DNA of 64,000 nt, taken from assembly GCF_000739895.2 (NCBI RefSeq), contig NZ_BBJS01000018.1:1-64000 (forward strand), written 5' to 3'. A model generated the notes under the pieces. That model saw nothing but the letters and a program-made list of their open reading frames with translations, had not been told where the DNA came from and made no database searches. This stretch comes from Sphingomonas paucimobilis NBRC 13935 (GTDB lineage Bacteria > Pseudomonadota > Alphaproteobacteria > Sphingomonadales > Sphingomonadaceae). Positions 29,619 to 39,258 of the stretch are shown one piece after another. The stretch's first letter is position 1, and every line of letters starts with the position of its first letter. The position numbers were made by a program, and so were the translations under genes.

Positions 29619-30554
29619 ATGACCTTCCCCGCCAACGACCCGACCCTGTCCTTCAGCCCCGCCGCCATCCGCGCCGCCGCCGCGGTGATCGGCGCGGACG
29701 GCATCGTCGCGGTGCCGACCGAGACGGTCTATGGCCTGGCCGCCGATGCGACCGAGCCGCAAGCGGTGGCACGCATCTATGCCGCCAAGGGACGGCCATC
29801 GTTCAATCCGCTGATCGTCCATGTTCCGGATCTGGCAGCGGCGCGGGAACTCGCCGAGTTCGATGCCGACGCCCTGGCGCTGGCGGAGGCGTTCTGGCCG
29901 GGGCCGCTGACGCTGGTCCGGCCGCTGCGTGCCGGTGCGGGAATCGCCTCGCTGGTGACGGCGGGACTGGATACGGTGGCGATCCGCGTGCCGCGCCACC
30001 GTGCGATGCAGGCATTGCTGGCGGCAAGCGGTCGCCCCCTTGCTGCGCCCTCCGCCAATGCCAGCGGCGGAATCAGCCCGACCCGCGCGGCCCATGTCCG
30101 TGCCAGCCTGGGGCCCGCTGTGCCGATCCTCGACGATGGCGCGACCGAAGCGGGACTGGAATCGACGATCGTCGCCGGTCGCACCATCCTGCGCCCCGGC
30201 CCCGTCACGGGGACAATGCTGGCCAAAGTGCTAGGTTCGGTCGAACAGGGCCCGGAGGCCCCCGCCATCGTCACCGCACCGGGGCAGCTCGCCAGCCATT
30301 ATGCGCCGCGCAAACCCCTGCGGCTGAACGTGACCGAAGCGGCGGCCGATGAATGGCTGATCGGGTTCGGCGCGGTCGAGGGGCAGGACACGCTGTCCGC
30401 CATCGGCGATCCGGTGGAAGCGGCCGCACGGCTGTTCGACGCGCTCCACCGCGCGGATGCCAGCGACCCGCCGAGGCTCGCGGTCGCCCCGATCCCGGTC
30501 GACGGGATCGGCGAGGCGATCAACGACCGGTTGCGTCGGGCCGCGACGCGGTAG
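29619..30554 (+). CDS. Threonylcarbamoyl-AMP synthase (Sua5/YrdC type)
   Basis: Makes threonylcarbamoyl-AMP for the t6A37 modification of ANN-decoding tRNAs. The protein has 311 residues: an N-terminal YrdC domain (VPTETVYGLAADAT, then KGRPSFNPLI and PSANASGGISPT) and the longer Sua5 C-terminal domain (SHYAPRKPLRL). The length marks it as the Sua5 form rather than the short TsaC form. An inverted repeat follows the stop codon. Confidence 0.93.
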   Translation: MTFPANDPTLSFSPAAIRAAAAVIGADGIVAVPTETVYGLAADATEPQAVARIYAAKGRPSFNPLIVHVPDLAAARELAEFDADALALAEAFWPGPLTLVRPLRAGAGIASLVTAGLDTVAIRVPRHRAMQALLAASGRPLAAPSANASGGISPTRAAHVRASLGPAVPILDDGATEAGLESTIVAGRTILRPGPVTGTMLAKVLGSVEQGPEAPAIVTAPGQLASHYAPRKPLRLNVTEAAADEWLIGFGAVEGQDTLSAIGDPVEAAARLFDALHRADASDPPRLAVAPIPVDGIGEAINDRLRRAATR

Positions 30555-30581
30555 AATTTGGGGCGCAGGTCGGGGGCGTGC

Positions 30582-30656
30582 GCTTCGACTTCGCTCAGCG
30601 CGAACGGAGGGAGGGGCAAGACCCCAACTTCCGGTCAGCCTGAGCGAAGTCGAAGG
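30582..30656. repeat. Inverted repeat, family 1 (copy A)
   Basis: Arms CTTCGACTTCGCTCAG and CTGAGCGAAGTCGAAG flank a short central region in the gap between convergent sua5 and msrA. The same arms recur at 51610-51693, 56857-56943 and 59827-59918, and singly at 51224-51253. Likely a REP-like non-autonomous element. Confidence 0.85.
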
Positions 30657-30685
30657 CCAAGCCCCGACCTCGCCCCAAGCCAGAC

Positions 30686-31225
30686 TTACGCCGTCACCGC
30701 CTTCGACCGCGCGGCAAAGCTCTTGCGCAGTTTCTGCAGCTTGGGCGGGATCACCGCCATGCAATAGGGATTGGACCGGCCTGACGTCTCCCAATAATCC
30801 TGGTGATAATCCTCGGCCGGATACCATTCGGCCATCGGCTCGATCGTGGTGACCACCGGCCGGTCCAACCCCGCCTGGGTCCGTTCGATCGCGGCCTTCA
30901 TCGCCGCCTCCTGCGCCTCGTCCGCCGGGAACATCGCCGAGCGGTACTGCGTGCCCACGTCATTGCCCTGGCGGTTGAGTTGCGTCGGGTCGTGCGTCGC
31001 GAAGTAAATGTCGAGCAGATCGTCCAGCGATAGCTGCTCGGGATCATAGCCGATACGGATCGCCTCGGCATGGCCGGTATCGCCGCCGCACACCTGCTTA
31101 TAGGTCGGATGGGGCAGCGTGCCGCCGATATAGCCGCTTTCGACCGACTCGACCCCGATCACATCCTTGAACACCGCCTCGGTGCACCAGAAACAACCGC
31201 CGGCCAGCGTCACATATTCGGTCAC
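30686..31225 (-). CDS. msrA: Peptide-methionine (S)-S-oxide reductase MsrA
   Basis: Repairs methionine-S-sulfoxide in proteins using thioredoxin. The 179 residues contain the catalytic [11 protein letters not shown] motif near the N-terminus and the conserved YIGG, HAE and IGYDP segments. No signal peptide, so cytoplasmic. Divergent from galE. Confidence 0.95.
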   Translation of the reverse strand: MTEYVTLAGGCFWCTEAVFKDVIGVESVESGYIGGTLPHPTYKQVCGGDTGHAEAIRIGYDPEQLSLDDLLDIYFATHDPTQLNRQGNDVGTQYRSAMFPADEAQEAAMKAAIERTQAGLDRPVVTTIEPMAEWYPAEDYHQDYWETSGRSNPYCMAVIPPKLQKLRKSFAARSKAVTA

Positions 31226-31304
31226 ACGGAATCTCCTTGTCGTCTTGTCTGTTTAGATAGGAAGGCGCTAGGCGACGGCAATCCAAGGCATTGGGACAAA
31301 GTGA

Positions 31305-32309
31305 ATGGCGACGATCGACGGCAAGGTGATGGTGACCGGCGGGGCCGGCTATATCGGCAGCCATGCCGTGCTGGCGCTGCTCGACGCCGGCTATGAGGTG
31401 GTCGTGCTCGACAATCTCGTCACCGGGTTCGACTGGGCGGTCGATCCCCACGCGTCGCTGGTCGTGGCGAACGTCGCCGATGACGACAAGGTCCGCGCCG
31501 CGATCCGCGAGCATAAGGTGCGCGCGATCATGCACTTCGCCGGTTCGGTCGTGGTGCCGGAATCGGTCAGCGACCCGCTCAAATATTATCGCAACAACAC
31601 CGCCGCCAGCCGCTCGCTGATCGAAAGCGCCGTGGCCGAGGGCGTGCCCCACTTCATCTTCTCCTCGACCGCCGCCACCTATGGCACGCCGGAAAAGGTG
31701 CCGGTCGCGGAGAATGATCCCAAGGCGCCGATAAACCCTTACGGCATGTCCAAGCTGATGACCGAGATCATGTTGAAGGACGTCGCCGCCGCCCAGCCGA
31801 TCAATTACTGCGCGCTGCGCTATTTCAACGTCGCGGGCGCCGATCCGCAAGGACGCTCGGGCCAGTCGACGGTCGGCGCGACGCACCTGATCAAGATCGC
31901 GGTCGAGGCGGCGATCGGCAAGCGTGACGCGGTGGGCGTTTATGGGACCGACTTCCCCACCCGCGACGGCACCGGTGTGCGCGATTACATCCATGTCTCC
32001 GACCTGGCCGCCGCGCATGTCGCCGCGCTCGAACTGCTGGTCGCGCAGCCCGGCGAGAGCCACACGCTCAACTGCGGCTATGGTCGGGGCTTCTCGGTCC
32101 TCGAAGTGCTCGACGCGGTCGATCGGGTGACCAACCACACGATCGAGCGCCGCATGGAAGGCCGCCGCGCAGGCGATCCGGCCGAGCTGGTCGCTGACAA
32201 CAGCGCGATCCTCTCCACCCTGCCCTGGCGGCCCGAGCGCGATGATCTGGACGGCATCGTCCGCGACGCGCTCGCCTGGGAGCGCAAGCTCGCCGAGATG
32301 GGTCGCTAA
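31305..32309 (+). CDS. galE: UDP-glucose 4-epimerase GalE
   Basis: Interconverts UDP-glucose and UDP-galactose for polysaccharide synthesis. Short-chain dehydrogenase fold of 334 residues: GGAGYIGSH NAD motif, catalytic Ser in FSSTAATYG, Tyr-Lys in YGMSKL, and the RYFNVAGAD signature of GalE. It is followed 7 bp later by a CitE-like gene on the same strand. Confidence 0.92.
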   Translation: MATIDGKVMVTGGAGYIGSHAVLALLDAGYEVVVLDNLVTGFDWAVDPHASLVVANVADDDKVRAAIREHKVRAIMHFAGSVVVPESVSDPLKYYRNNTAASRSLIESAVAEGVPHFIFSSTAATYGTPEKVPVAENDPKAPINPYGMSKLMTEIMLKDVAAAQPINYCALRYFNVAGADPQGRSGQSTVGATHLIKIAVEAAIGKRDAVGVYGTDFPTRDGTGVRDYIHVSDLAAAHVAALELLVAQPGESHTLNCGYGRGFSVLEVLDAVDRVTNHTIERRMEGRRAGDPAELVADNSAILSTLPWRPERDDLDGIVRDALAWERKLAEMGR

Positions 32310-32315
32310 GCCCCG

Positions 32316-33155
32316 ATGCGGTTGCGCTCGCTCCTCTTCGTGCCGGGCGACCGGCCAGACCGGATGGCCAAGGCCATGGGGGTGGGCGCAGACGCGCTGA
32401 TCCTCGACCTGGAGGATGCGGTCGCGCCCGAGGCCAAGCCGCGCGCACGGATCGCAGTCGCCGAATTTCTCTCTGGCCCGCGCGATCCGGCGGTGCGGCT
32501 GTTCGTCAGGATCAACCCGATCGACGGCCCGCTGGCGGCGGAAGACCTTGCCGCCATCACGGACGCACGGCCCGATGGCATCGTCCTGCCCAAGGCGGAA
32601 GGACTGGTCAGCCTCCATGCGCTGGCGGCGCGCGGCATCACCCATATCCCCGTCCTGCCGATCGCGACCGAGACGCCGGCGGCCATTTTCCGACTGGGCG
32701 ACTATGCCGGCGCCAGCTTGCCCCTCGCCGGGCTGACCTGGGGCGCGGAGGATCTGCCGGCAGCGATCGGCGCGACGGCAGCGCGCGAGGCGGATGGCGG
32801 CTATACCGCGCCCTATCAGCTCGCCCGCTCGCTAACGCTGTTCGGTGCGCATGCGGCGGGTGTCGCGGCGATCGAGACGGTTTATCCCGATTTCCGCGAC
32901 CTGGAGGGGCTTGCCGCCTATGCCGCGCGCGGGAGGCGCGACGGCTTTACCGGTATGATGGCGATCCACCCCGCGCAGGTGCCGGTGATCAACGCCGCCT
33001 TCACCCCCTCGGCCGACGAATTGGCGCGCGCGCAGGCGATCGTCGATCTGTTCGCCGCCAATCCCGGTGCCGGGGCGCTGCAACTCGATGGGCGCATGGT
33101 TGACGCGCCGCATTTGAAGGCGGCGCAGGCACTATTAACGCGCGCGACCGGCTGA
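32316..33155 (+). CDS. HpcH/HpaI aldolase, CitE-like CoA ester lyase
   Basis: TIM-barrel lyase of 279 residues related to citrate lyase beta subunit and (malyl/beta-methylmalyl)-CoA lyases. Diagnostic segments are RSLLFVPGDRPDRMAKA, ILDLEDAVAP, IVLPKAE and GMMAIHPAQV. No citrate lyase alpha, gamma or ligase genes are nearby, so a stand-alone acyl-CoA lyase is more likely than a citrate lyase component; the substrate cannot be assigned. Its 3' end overlaps the convergent PAP2 gene by 21 nt. Confidence 0.85.
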   Translation: MRLRSLLFVPGDRPDRMAKAMGVGADALILDLEDAVAPEAKPRARIAVAEFLSGPRDPAVRLFVRINPIDGPLAAEDLAAITDARPDGIVLPKAEGLVSLHALAARGITHIPVLPIATETPAAIFRLGDYAGASLPLAGLTWGAEDLPAAIGATAAREADGGYTAPYQLARSLTLFGAHAAGVAAIETVYPDFRDLEGLAAYAARGRRDGFTGMMAIHPAQVPVINAAFTPSADELARAQAIVDLFAANPGAGALQLDGRMVDAPHLKAAQALLTRATG

Positions 33156-33866
33156 GCCACCGGCGGCCCAGGAAGTCCGCACCTTCGCGGTCGCCCACCA
33201 CCATCCCAGCGCCCAGAGCGTTCCGAAACACCATCCCGCCGCCACGTCCGACGGCCAGTGCACGCCCAGATAGACGCGGCTCGCACCGATGGCACCGACC
33301 AGCAGCAGCGCCAGCACCACGATCGCCTGTCGCATGCGGTGATGCCGTGTAATCTGCGTCGCGAGCGCCGCCAGCGTCAGATAGACCATCGCGCTGCCCG
33401 CCGCATGACCGCTGGGGAAGCTGGCATTGGAGACGTCCACCCAATGCGGCACCAGATCGGGGCGCGCGCGTGACACGCCATTCTTGACCAGCGTCACCAC
33501 CGCGCCGCCACTGATCCCCGCCGCTGCGACGGCCAATGCGGTCAGCCACAGCCCGCGCGCCAGCAACAGGATCGCCGCCCCCGCCACCATCAGCACGAGC
33601 ACCGGCACGCTGCCCAGCGCGGTGATATCAACCGCCGCCTTCATCAGGGCTTGCGAATGCGCATGTTCGCGCAACCCGACCAGAATGGCCCGGTCCCAGG
33701 CGAAGGGCCAGCGATCGACCAGCAATCCGGCCAGCAACAGAACTGCCAGCGCCACCGCCCCGGCCACCGCTCCCCGCAAGGCCATCGGCATCGTCGATGG
33801 TCGAATATCGGGTTCGGTTGATTCGGGTAAAAAACGAGCGGTTCCGGAAGAGTGGGGATCGATCAT
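33135..33866 (-). CDS. PAP2-family membrane phosphatase
   Basis: Integral membrane acid phosphatase of 243 residues, probably acting on lipid phosphates (phosphatidate, undecaprenyl diphosphate) at the outer face of the inner membrane. The three active-site motifs are present: KNGVSRARP, FPSGHAAG and SRVYLGVHWPSD. About six hydrophobic helices. The start at 33866 (GGGAAG upstream) is preferred over 33896. It overlaps the citE-like gene tail to tail. Confidence 0.88.
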   Translation of the reverse strand: MIDPHSSGTARFLPESTEPDIRPSTMPMALRGAVAGAVALAVLLLAGLLVDRWPFAWDRAILVGLREHAHSQALMKAAVDITALGSVPVLVLMVAGAAILLLARGLWLTALAVAAAGISGGAVVTLVKNGVSRARPDLVPHWVDVSNASFPSGHAAGSAMVYLTLAALATQITRHHRMRQAIVVLALLLVGAIGASRVYLGVHWPSDVAAGWCFGTLWALGWWWATAKVRTSWAAGGSAGRAR

Positions 33867-34084
33867 GGACGACAGGCTTCCCTTTAAAGGCTGCACGACA
33901 TTACGGACCAGGGAAACGCATCCGCATGAAGACAGGTCATTTCCCCCGCAAATAGCGCCCCGTGACCGCGTTCTTGCAAAGATCCGATCAACGTCATTCG
34001 AAAAACGGGTTTGCGTGTTCCCGCATTTTGTCGCATTTTTGTCTCACACCGGCGGAAAGACCGGTTGGAGAGGACGTCAAGACC

Positions 34085-34210
34085 ATGAACGAGCACATCA
34101 TGTCCCCGCTGGACCGCCTGATGGTCCTGACCGTTGGCGCCGTGGCCAGTTGGATCGCGGTCGGCGGTATCGCCTTCGGCGCCTCGAAGCTGGTACAGCA
34201 CCTGTTCTGA
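34085..34210 (+). CDS. 41-residue single-helix membrane peptide
   Basis: A small ORF with a GAGAGGA ribosome-binding site upstream of the ATG. After a polar start (MNEHIMSPLDRL) comes one hydrophobic helix (VLTVGAVASWIAVGGIAFGA) and a short tail SKLVQHLF. No family recognised. It stands alone, 219 bp from the PAP2 gene and divergent from it. Confidence 0.55.
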   Translation: MNEHIMSPLDRLMVLTVGAVASWIAVGGIAFGASKLVQHLF

Positions 34211-34312
34211 TTCCTCGGTCTTCGGCTCGCCCATTCGCGGGCCGAAGCCATAAGGCGACGATAGGCGCTCCCCGTCACGCGCGGCCAGCAGGCCGGCACG
34301 CAAGTTTTTCCA

Positions 34313-34844
34313 GTGATGTGTTGGGATCGGGTGGATCGTCACCCTATCACTGTGGCGCTCTTACATTGCCATAACGCCACGAAGCGTGATCATTCTCAGC
34401 CCGTTCTGGAGGACATCAGGACGAGGTCGGTCGTTTCGTGGTCGCACGGGCCAGTTGTAAGAAGGTCTGCCAGCCCCAGGTCAAAAAGTGATCGTCTGCT
34501 CCACGCGCCATACATTCTTTCGACGCCCATACGCATCAGTTCGCCATGTAGAGCCTGCGGCTGTAGAGACGATCTGGCCAAAGCCTCTCCGGTGAACGCG
34601 ACCTTTGCGGCGAGGGTGTTCAACTCTCCGCGGTCCACAGCCTTCCCTTTTCCAAAGGGGGACAACCTGCAGGCCAGCTGCAGCGATTGCTACCTTGGCT
34701 TCGCAAAAGGTGGTCCCGAGAATCTCTTCCACGTCGCGAAGTGAGACATGGGTCAGGCCGAGCGGATCGGCTGATCCAGGGCCGCCGATGCTATGCTTTG
34801 AAAACTGAGTTGGATCGACCATGATATCACGGATCTCAGGAGCG
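34313..34844 (-). other. Scrambled reading frames, probable gene remnant
   Basis: Several overlapping minus-strand frames with no good start sites and a base composition poorer in GC than the flanks. One short frame (about 34396-34665) has protein-like composition, another continues from the fragment upstream (34845-35168). I see no intact gene and read this as decayed mobile-element DNA. Confidence 0.45.
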
Positions 34845-35168
34845 CTATCTTTCGGCAGTAGTAATCGATCCTGCCATCCAGCATCTTGCCGAGGATGAGG
34901 ACCCAGAGGCCTCGACCGGCAGGGCTCCGGCCTTGCCGCGCTGCCGCTTGGGTGTTTCCACCTCGGCAGCCGGAGCGGAAACAGCTGCGGTGTTCCCACC
35001 CTGGGTTTCTACCCGATTCCACTTTCGCCAGCCCGTCCCAGCGAGCGCCGGGTCGATTAGGCTATTGGCTGTAACCGGCAGATTTCCGCGCTTTATGGCC
35101 TTGCTGACCGGCGTGTGCGAGCCGCCGTCCAACTTCGCGAACGCGCGGACCGATACGGGCTCAGCCAT
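34845..35168 (-). pseudogene. Nu1/small-terminase-like HTH protein, truncated
   Basis: The first 50 residues (MAEPVSVRAFAKLDGGSHT through DPALAGTGWRK) resemble the helix-turn-helix N-terminus of small prophage packaging or excision-type proteins found in sphingomonad prophages. After that the frame drifts into low-complexity Ser/Ala sequence and stops at residue 107. Similar sequence then continues in other frames (RIDYYCRK-type segment), which points to frameshifts. Read as a broken prophage gene. Confidence 0.5.
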
Positions 35169-35302
35169 AGTGGAAACACCTTTCGGCATTCATAGCTGAG
35201 GTCGGTTCGCGCCGAAGTCCGCCGTATCGCCCGGGGCAGAAGGACCCAAAAAAACTTCATCAATTTACCCAAAGAAAACCTATAGTTGGGCAAGTTTTGT
35301 TG

Positions 35303-35563
35303 ATGACAAGTCAAATCAATCTCGACATTCCACTGAACGCAACAGTGGTAATTATAGACCCAATAAGCGGGGCAGCCTCTCAAACGGGAGATGCTCGAGA
35401 GGTATTACTCGCCGCAACAAGGGCAGCCAAGACGCAGCCGATTCAGCGAGGCAACAACGGCACACGCTACGATGTTCAGCTTCGTGATGATTCCGCCGAA
35501 ATGCTTTGGAAACTGGCGGGCGGCATTGAAATCGAGCGGTGTTTTACGACCCAAAAATCCTAA
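35303..35563 (+). CDS. Hypothetical 86-residue protein in the decayed island
   Basis: Small acidic-basic mixed protein starting MTSQINLDIPLNATVVIID; no signal peptide, no domain recognised. A TATAGT box lies about 16 bp upstream of the start, but no clear ribosome-binding site. Its GC content is lower than the core genome. It is convergent with the frameshifted gene at 35682-35976. Confidence 0.4.
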   Translation: MTSQINLDIPLNATVVIIDPISGAASQTGDAREVLLAATRAAKTQPIQRGNNGTRYDVQLRDDSAEMLWKLAGGIEIERCFTTQKS

Positions 35564-35681
35564 TTTGACCGCGTCCTGCTCAGCCACAAACAAAGAGAGC
35601 CGCAACCCTCTCGGGCGCGGCTCTCCCAATTACCCTTTGCATCGCACATAGCTGCGCAGCGGTCAAGAACAGAAAGTGATT

Positions 35682-35976
35682 CTACAGCCCCCGCCACATC
35701 GCAATGAGGCTCGCCGTGAACGCAACCATCGTCTTGGCCGCATCGACCGCTGATCCACCTATCAATGGCTGTCCCGCCCCGGTTCACCAGCACGGTGTAG
35801 GTCTTCTGACGTTCGCCAAGTTCGCCGCTCAGATCGACGATCTTCGCCAGTCCGAGATTACCGACTTGCGCGTCCGGCACACCGCACGCCCTGGCCAAGT
35901 CTCTGACCTGATCGCGCTCGGTTCGGACTGCCCGGCGGACCTTCATACTCGCCGGCTTCTTCTTTGCCTGCCCCAT
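35682..35976 (-). pseudogene. Frameshifted hypothetical (prophage-like) gene
   Basis: The frame begins MGQAKKKPASMKVRRAVRT and is protein-like through DLARACGVPDAQVGN and YTVLVNRGGTAIDRW. It then turns into Cys-rich junk, while the +1 frame becomes plausible (GGSAVDAAKTMVAFTASLIA and onward to TAG at 35682). One frameshift near 35760 explains both. Function unknown. Confidence 0.5.
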
Positions 35977-36188
35977 GAAATCCGCCTCGATCGGATGCCC
36001 CCCCGGTTACGTCATGCCGCATGATGCAGCCCTTGTACGGCCACCGCTCGGGAGGCAGCGACGGCCGCGCAGCACCTATTCCATGGCGGCAAGGTGCTGG
36101 CATAGTTGCCATTCCATGCCGCGAGGGCATCACCAGTGATCACCCATTCGCTATTACCTGGATATGCCAGGGCAGCGGCATTGCGCCT

Positions 36189-36971
36189 TTATGCCGTCGG
36201 AACCGCCGCATCATAAATCTGGCAATCGGCGCGTTTGGCCCCGGTCAGATTTCCATCGTTGTGCAGAGAAAAAGCGTTTCGTTCCCTGACGTTAAAGGCA
36301 ACGACGCGCTTGATCCTGAGGCTGCGGATTGCGGATGTGATCAAGTTGACCGGCACGATCGGTTGGTAATCGTAGACGACCTCGGCCACCATTACGGCCG
36401 TGCCTCCTTGAGCCGCAATCTGGTTCCCGGCCTTACCGACGCCGTCGATGATCGAAGCGGTTTCGACAGCGCCGTGGTCGTCATTCGTCTTGTCGTCCAA
36501 ATTGGTGATTGGAGCACCGGCATCGTTTGTGGGAACACCTAGCGATGATGGGACCGAAAGTGCACCGGCACAGCGCTGCCACCGAAACCATTGGCGGTAT
36601 CCGTTGGGATTGCTGGCGGATACCGACCCTTTACCCCCTGCCCCGGTAGTCGTAGTGCGCTGCTCAAGATCAGAAAGGATGATCCGGCCCTTGCTGGCCA
36701 GAGAGAGCGGCTCTCCCATCTTCATGGCCCCGATCATGATTTCCGTGACATCGGCCTCGTCGATCGTGGTGCGGATCCGACCAGCATTATCGGCGACAGC
36801 CATCGCAATCTGCGAAACCCGCAAATTCGCTATCACGTAATTGCCGATTTCTACCCCGCCGAGGCCAAGGAGAAGGATCACCGGTGCCGCGAGTGCGAAT
36901 TCGATCATCGCAACGCCTCGCCGGTCATGCGTTACACTCTCCAGCCCCTTTGTAAGACGCATTATTGGCAT
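36189..36971 (-). CDS. TadE-like pilus assembly protein (copy 2)
   Basis: A 260-residue pseudopilin-like protein. The N-terminal HDRRGVAMIEFALAAPVILL segment is the TadE signature (prepilin-type Glu after a hydrophobic start), followed by one transmembrane helix and a periplasmic domain with two Cys. It overlaps the preceding tadE gene by 10 nt and ends a three-gene tad cluster. No tadA ATPase, secretin or flp pilin gene is nearby. Confidence 0.82.
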   Translation of the reverse strand: MPIMRLTKGLESVTHDRRGVAMIEFALAAPVILLLGLGGVEIGNYVIANLRVSQIAMAVADNAGRIRTTIDEADVTEIMIGAMKMGEPLSLASKGRIILSDLEQRTTTTGAGGKGSVSASNPNGYRQWFRWQRCAGALSVPSSLGVPTNDAGAPITNLDDKTNDDHGAVETASIIDGVGKAGNQIAAQGGTAVMVAEVVYDYQPIVPVNLITSAIRSLRIKRVVAFNVRERNAFSLHNDGNLTGAKRADCQIYDAAVPTA

Positions 36972-37558
36972 ACGATCACCGGCTCGGTCTGCGAGGCATA
37001 GGGCTGGTTTTTCAACATCGTCGTGGCGGTCAGCTTGGTAACCGCGCTCCCTCCGATCAAACGGCTCATCGGCACGATCTCGGGATAGGTCACCGTCGCG
37101 GTGTACAGCACCACGTCGTCGGAACCACCTGTGCCCGCGCGTGCGCTATCAGCGTCCCAAACGCCGTTTCCGTTGATGTCGAGAAAACAATCCCCGACAT
37201 TATACTTTCCCACCGGTTGGGTATCAGTGGTGATCGGCTCAGGCTTGGAGACTTGCTGAAATTTGCCATAGCTGGTGGGGACAATGACGACATCGGCATC
37301 CCGTGAGATCGCCTTGACGCTATCAGTCACCATGGCCGTCAACTGGGCCGCCGTCGTACCGGTACCTATCGTAACCCGTCGGGCCGCGCGGTCCAAAGCA
37401 TCCTGCAATTGTGTGGCGACATATTGGCGGTAGCCTAGGTCAAACAAGCCACACATGATCGCAATCGTGGGCAGTGAAAGCAGGGCGAACTCGACGGCCG
37501 ACGCGCCGCGGCGATCTCCACCGATACGGCACAGCTTTTCTATCCACCGCGCCTTCAT
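36962..37558 (-). CDS. TadE-like pilus assembly protein (copy 1)
   Basis: Encodes 198 residues from the ATG at 37558, which overlaps the tadG stop (ATGA). The TadE motif DRRGASAVEFALLSLPTIAI leads into one membrane helix; the periplasmic part has two Cys and ends EPVIVCQ. Together with its neighbours it would contribute to Flp/Tad pilus assembly or secretion. Confidence 0.85.
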   Translation of the reverse strand: MKARWIEKLCRIGGDRRGASAVEFALLSLPTIAIMCGLFDLGYRQYVATQLQDALDRAARRVTIGTGTTAAQLTAMVTDSVKAISRDADVVIVPTSYGKFQQVSKPEPITTDTQPVGKYNVGDCFLDINGNGVWDADSARAGTGGSDDVVLYTATVTYPEIVPMSRLIGGSAVTKLTATTMLKNQPYASQTEPVIVCQ

Positions 37559-39258
37559 TGGGTCAGCCTCAATGCGCCAATATTTTTGCCGATTTCGACG
37601 AAGCGCGCCATCAGCGCCGCCTGGTTTGACGAAGTGGATGCCTGACTGGGCGTACTCGCGCAGTTGGTGAGCGACGCGTCGAGTGTGGTGGCGAAGCCCA
37701 ATACCCAGATGGAATATCCCATGGACTTGGCCTTTGAGCAAAGCAGGTTGAAGCGCTGCTTATGGCGTGCGAGTTGATCATCCTGATTCGAATATGCCCC
37801 GCCAGGTGTGGCCCGAGCATCGAGCTGTTCGACGCCATAGGACGAATAAAGACGGGAATAACCTGTCTCAAAAAGCCCGTCCGTCATGAAGATGATGTAT
37901 TTCTTGACGGGCATCATGTTGTACTTTTCGGGATTGTTACCCCCAAAAATCCCACCAGACGATGCCCAGCGCGCGCCCCACATCATCCCATTGTCGTGAT
38001 AGGTGCCTCCATCCGGGGTGAGGGTGTTGAGATATTTCTTCAGATCATCCCGGCTCCATCCCTGCATTGATGCGGCTGGTGACGGGCACGCAAACTGTGG
38101 TTTGTAAGGATCGTTTTTGTAAATCTCCACCTGATAGCTGGCATATTCGACTTCCGGCCAATAGGGCTTCCACTTTGTCGCGTCATTGGTTGGTATCAAA
38201 TCAATGTCGAGATCGGTGGCGCCGGGCGGAATGGCCGTATCGTTGGAGCTCACGCGGGCCGTCTGGCGCTCTTCGACGCAGCCAGCCCAGGTAACTTTGT
38301 TGGCACTGCTTCGGGTTGGGGTCACGCCATTGTACGCCGCGGTGCCAACAAGTTCCGCCACATCGACGCTCGCACCCGATACGTATTTCGAGGTATCGAA
38401 AGCACGAGGAAGATATCGAAAATAGGTGCAAATGCCGCTCCCGAAATCATAGCTGCCGGAACGATACCCGCAACTCCAGGAAGTCATGTTTTCGGTTACG
38501 ACCTGCCGGGATTGATAAGTCCATGAACCAGACAGCATGTAATTGGGATTGGCGGCCCGGATTGCCGCGCCGATATTCACCGCGCTGGCATAGGGAACAA
38601 CACCATAACGAAGGCGCATCCCGGAAGCGGCCAACTGGTTCTGAACCGGTGCCAACTGATCATATAATGCTAGCACGGCTGAACGCAGCGCCTCGATCTT
38701 GGTCTGGGAGTCGCTGGACGTCGCCTTGTCCCGCATCGAGCCGGTCGTATCCAGCACGAAGACAATGTCCGTGTTCACGAAATCTTGAGACGCGTTGCAG
38801 CTGACGCTCACCGGCAGCTCGTCGGAGCCGAATATCCGCATCAGCGACGTCGGAACCGTCGTGGCGGCGTTGATGACGACGGTCGTCTTCGACGTCGTGG
38901 CGCTAGAGATGGAAGGCGTGAACGGCTTCGATCCGAACATGCCCTGTTGAAAGTTAAAGTTGAAGAATTTGGTCGCTTCGGCCCTCACCCCGTCATCGAC
39001 GATACCGTTCGTCATGGCACGCCGGCCGGCAAGGACAGCGGCATCGCAGGCGATCTGCATCTGCTTGCGCGTCACATATCGTGTACCGAGATCAATGCCC
39101 GATCCCACCAGAGCCACGAGCGGGATGAGGAAAAGCGCCCATAGCATCATGACATTGCCGCGTCGGTCGACAGCAAGCCGGGCTATAGGCCCTGCCCCCT
39201 TAGAACGTGATGGATGACGTAGTAGACGCGTCCTATGGCACGAAAATCGGCGACTCAT
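37555..39258 (-). CDS. TadG-like protein with von Willebrand A domain
   Basis: A 567-residue membrane-anchored protein. The N-terminal DRRGNVMMLWALFLIPLVAL helix is the Tad-type signature; the large exported part holds a vWA domain with MIDAS motif DTTGSMRD near residue 175, and a later IIFMTDGLFE strand. TadG proteins anchor or modulate the Tad pilus. The gene starts the tadG-tadE-tadE cluster; I see no ribosome-binding site for the ATG, so the start could be further in. Confidence 0.83.
   Translation of the reverse strand: MSRRFSCHRTRLLRHPSRSKGAGPIARLAVDRRGNVMMLWALFLIPLVALVGSGIDLGTRYVTRKQMQIACDAAVLAGRRAMTNGIVDDGVRAEATKFFNFNFQQGMFGSKPFTPSISSATTSKTTVVINAATTVPTSLMRIFGSDELPVSVSCNASQDFVNTDIVFVLDTTGSMRDKATSSDSQTKIEALRSAVLALYDQLAPVQNQLAASGMRLRYGVVPYASAVNIGAAIRAANPNYMLSGSWTYQSRQVVTENMTSWSCGYRSGSYDFGSGICTYFRYLPRAFDTSKYVSGASVDVAELVGTAAYNGVTPTRSSANKVTWAGCVEERQTARVSSNDTAIPPGATDLDIDLIPTNDATKWKPYWPEVEYASYQVEIYKNDPYKPQFACPSPAASMQGWSRDDLKKYLNTLTPDGGTYHDNGMMWGARWASSGGIFGGNNPEKYNMMPVKKYIIFMTDGLFETGYSRLYSSYGVEQLDARATPGGAYSNQDDQLARHKQRFNLLCSKAKSMGYSIWVLGFATTLDASLTNCASTPSQASTSSNQAALMARFVEIGKNIGALRLTQ

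Noticed and set aside
31098..32645. Long minus-strand frame across galE
   Set aside because: Antisense shadow of galE, which shows intact catalytic motifs.
36021..36542. Plus-strand frame opposite tadE
   Set aside because: Antisense of the TadE-like gene with no start signal or domain.
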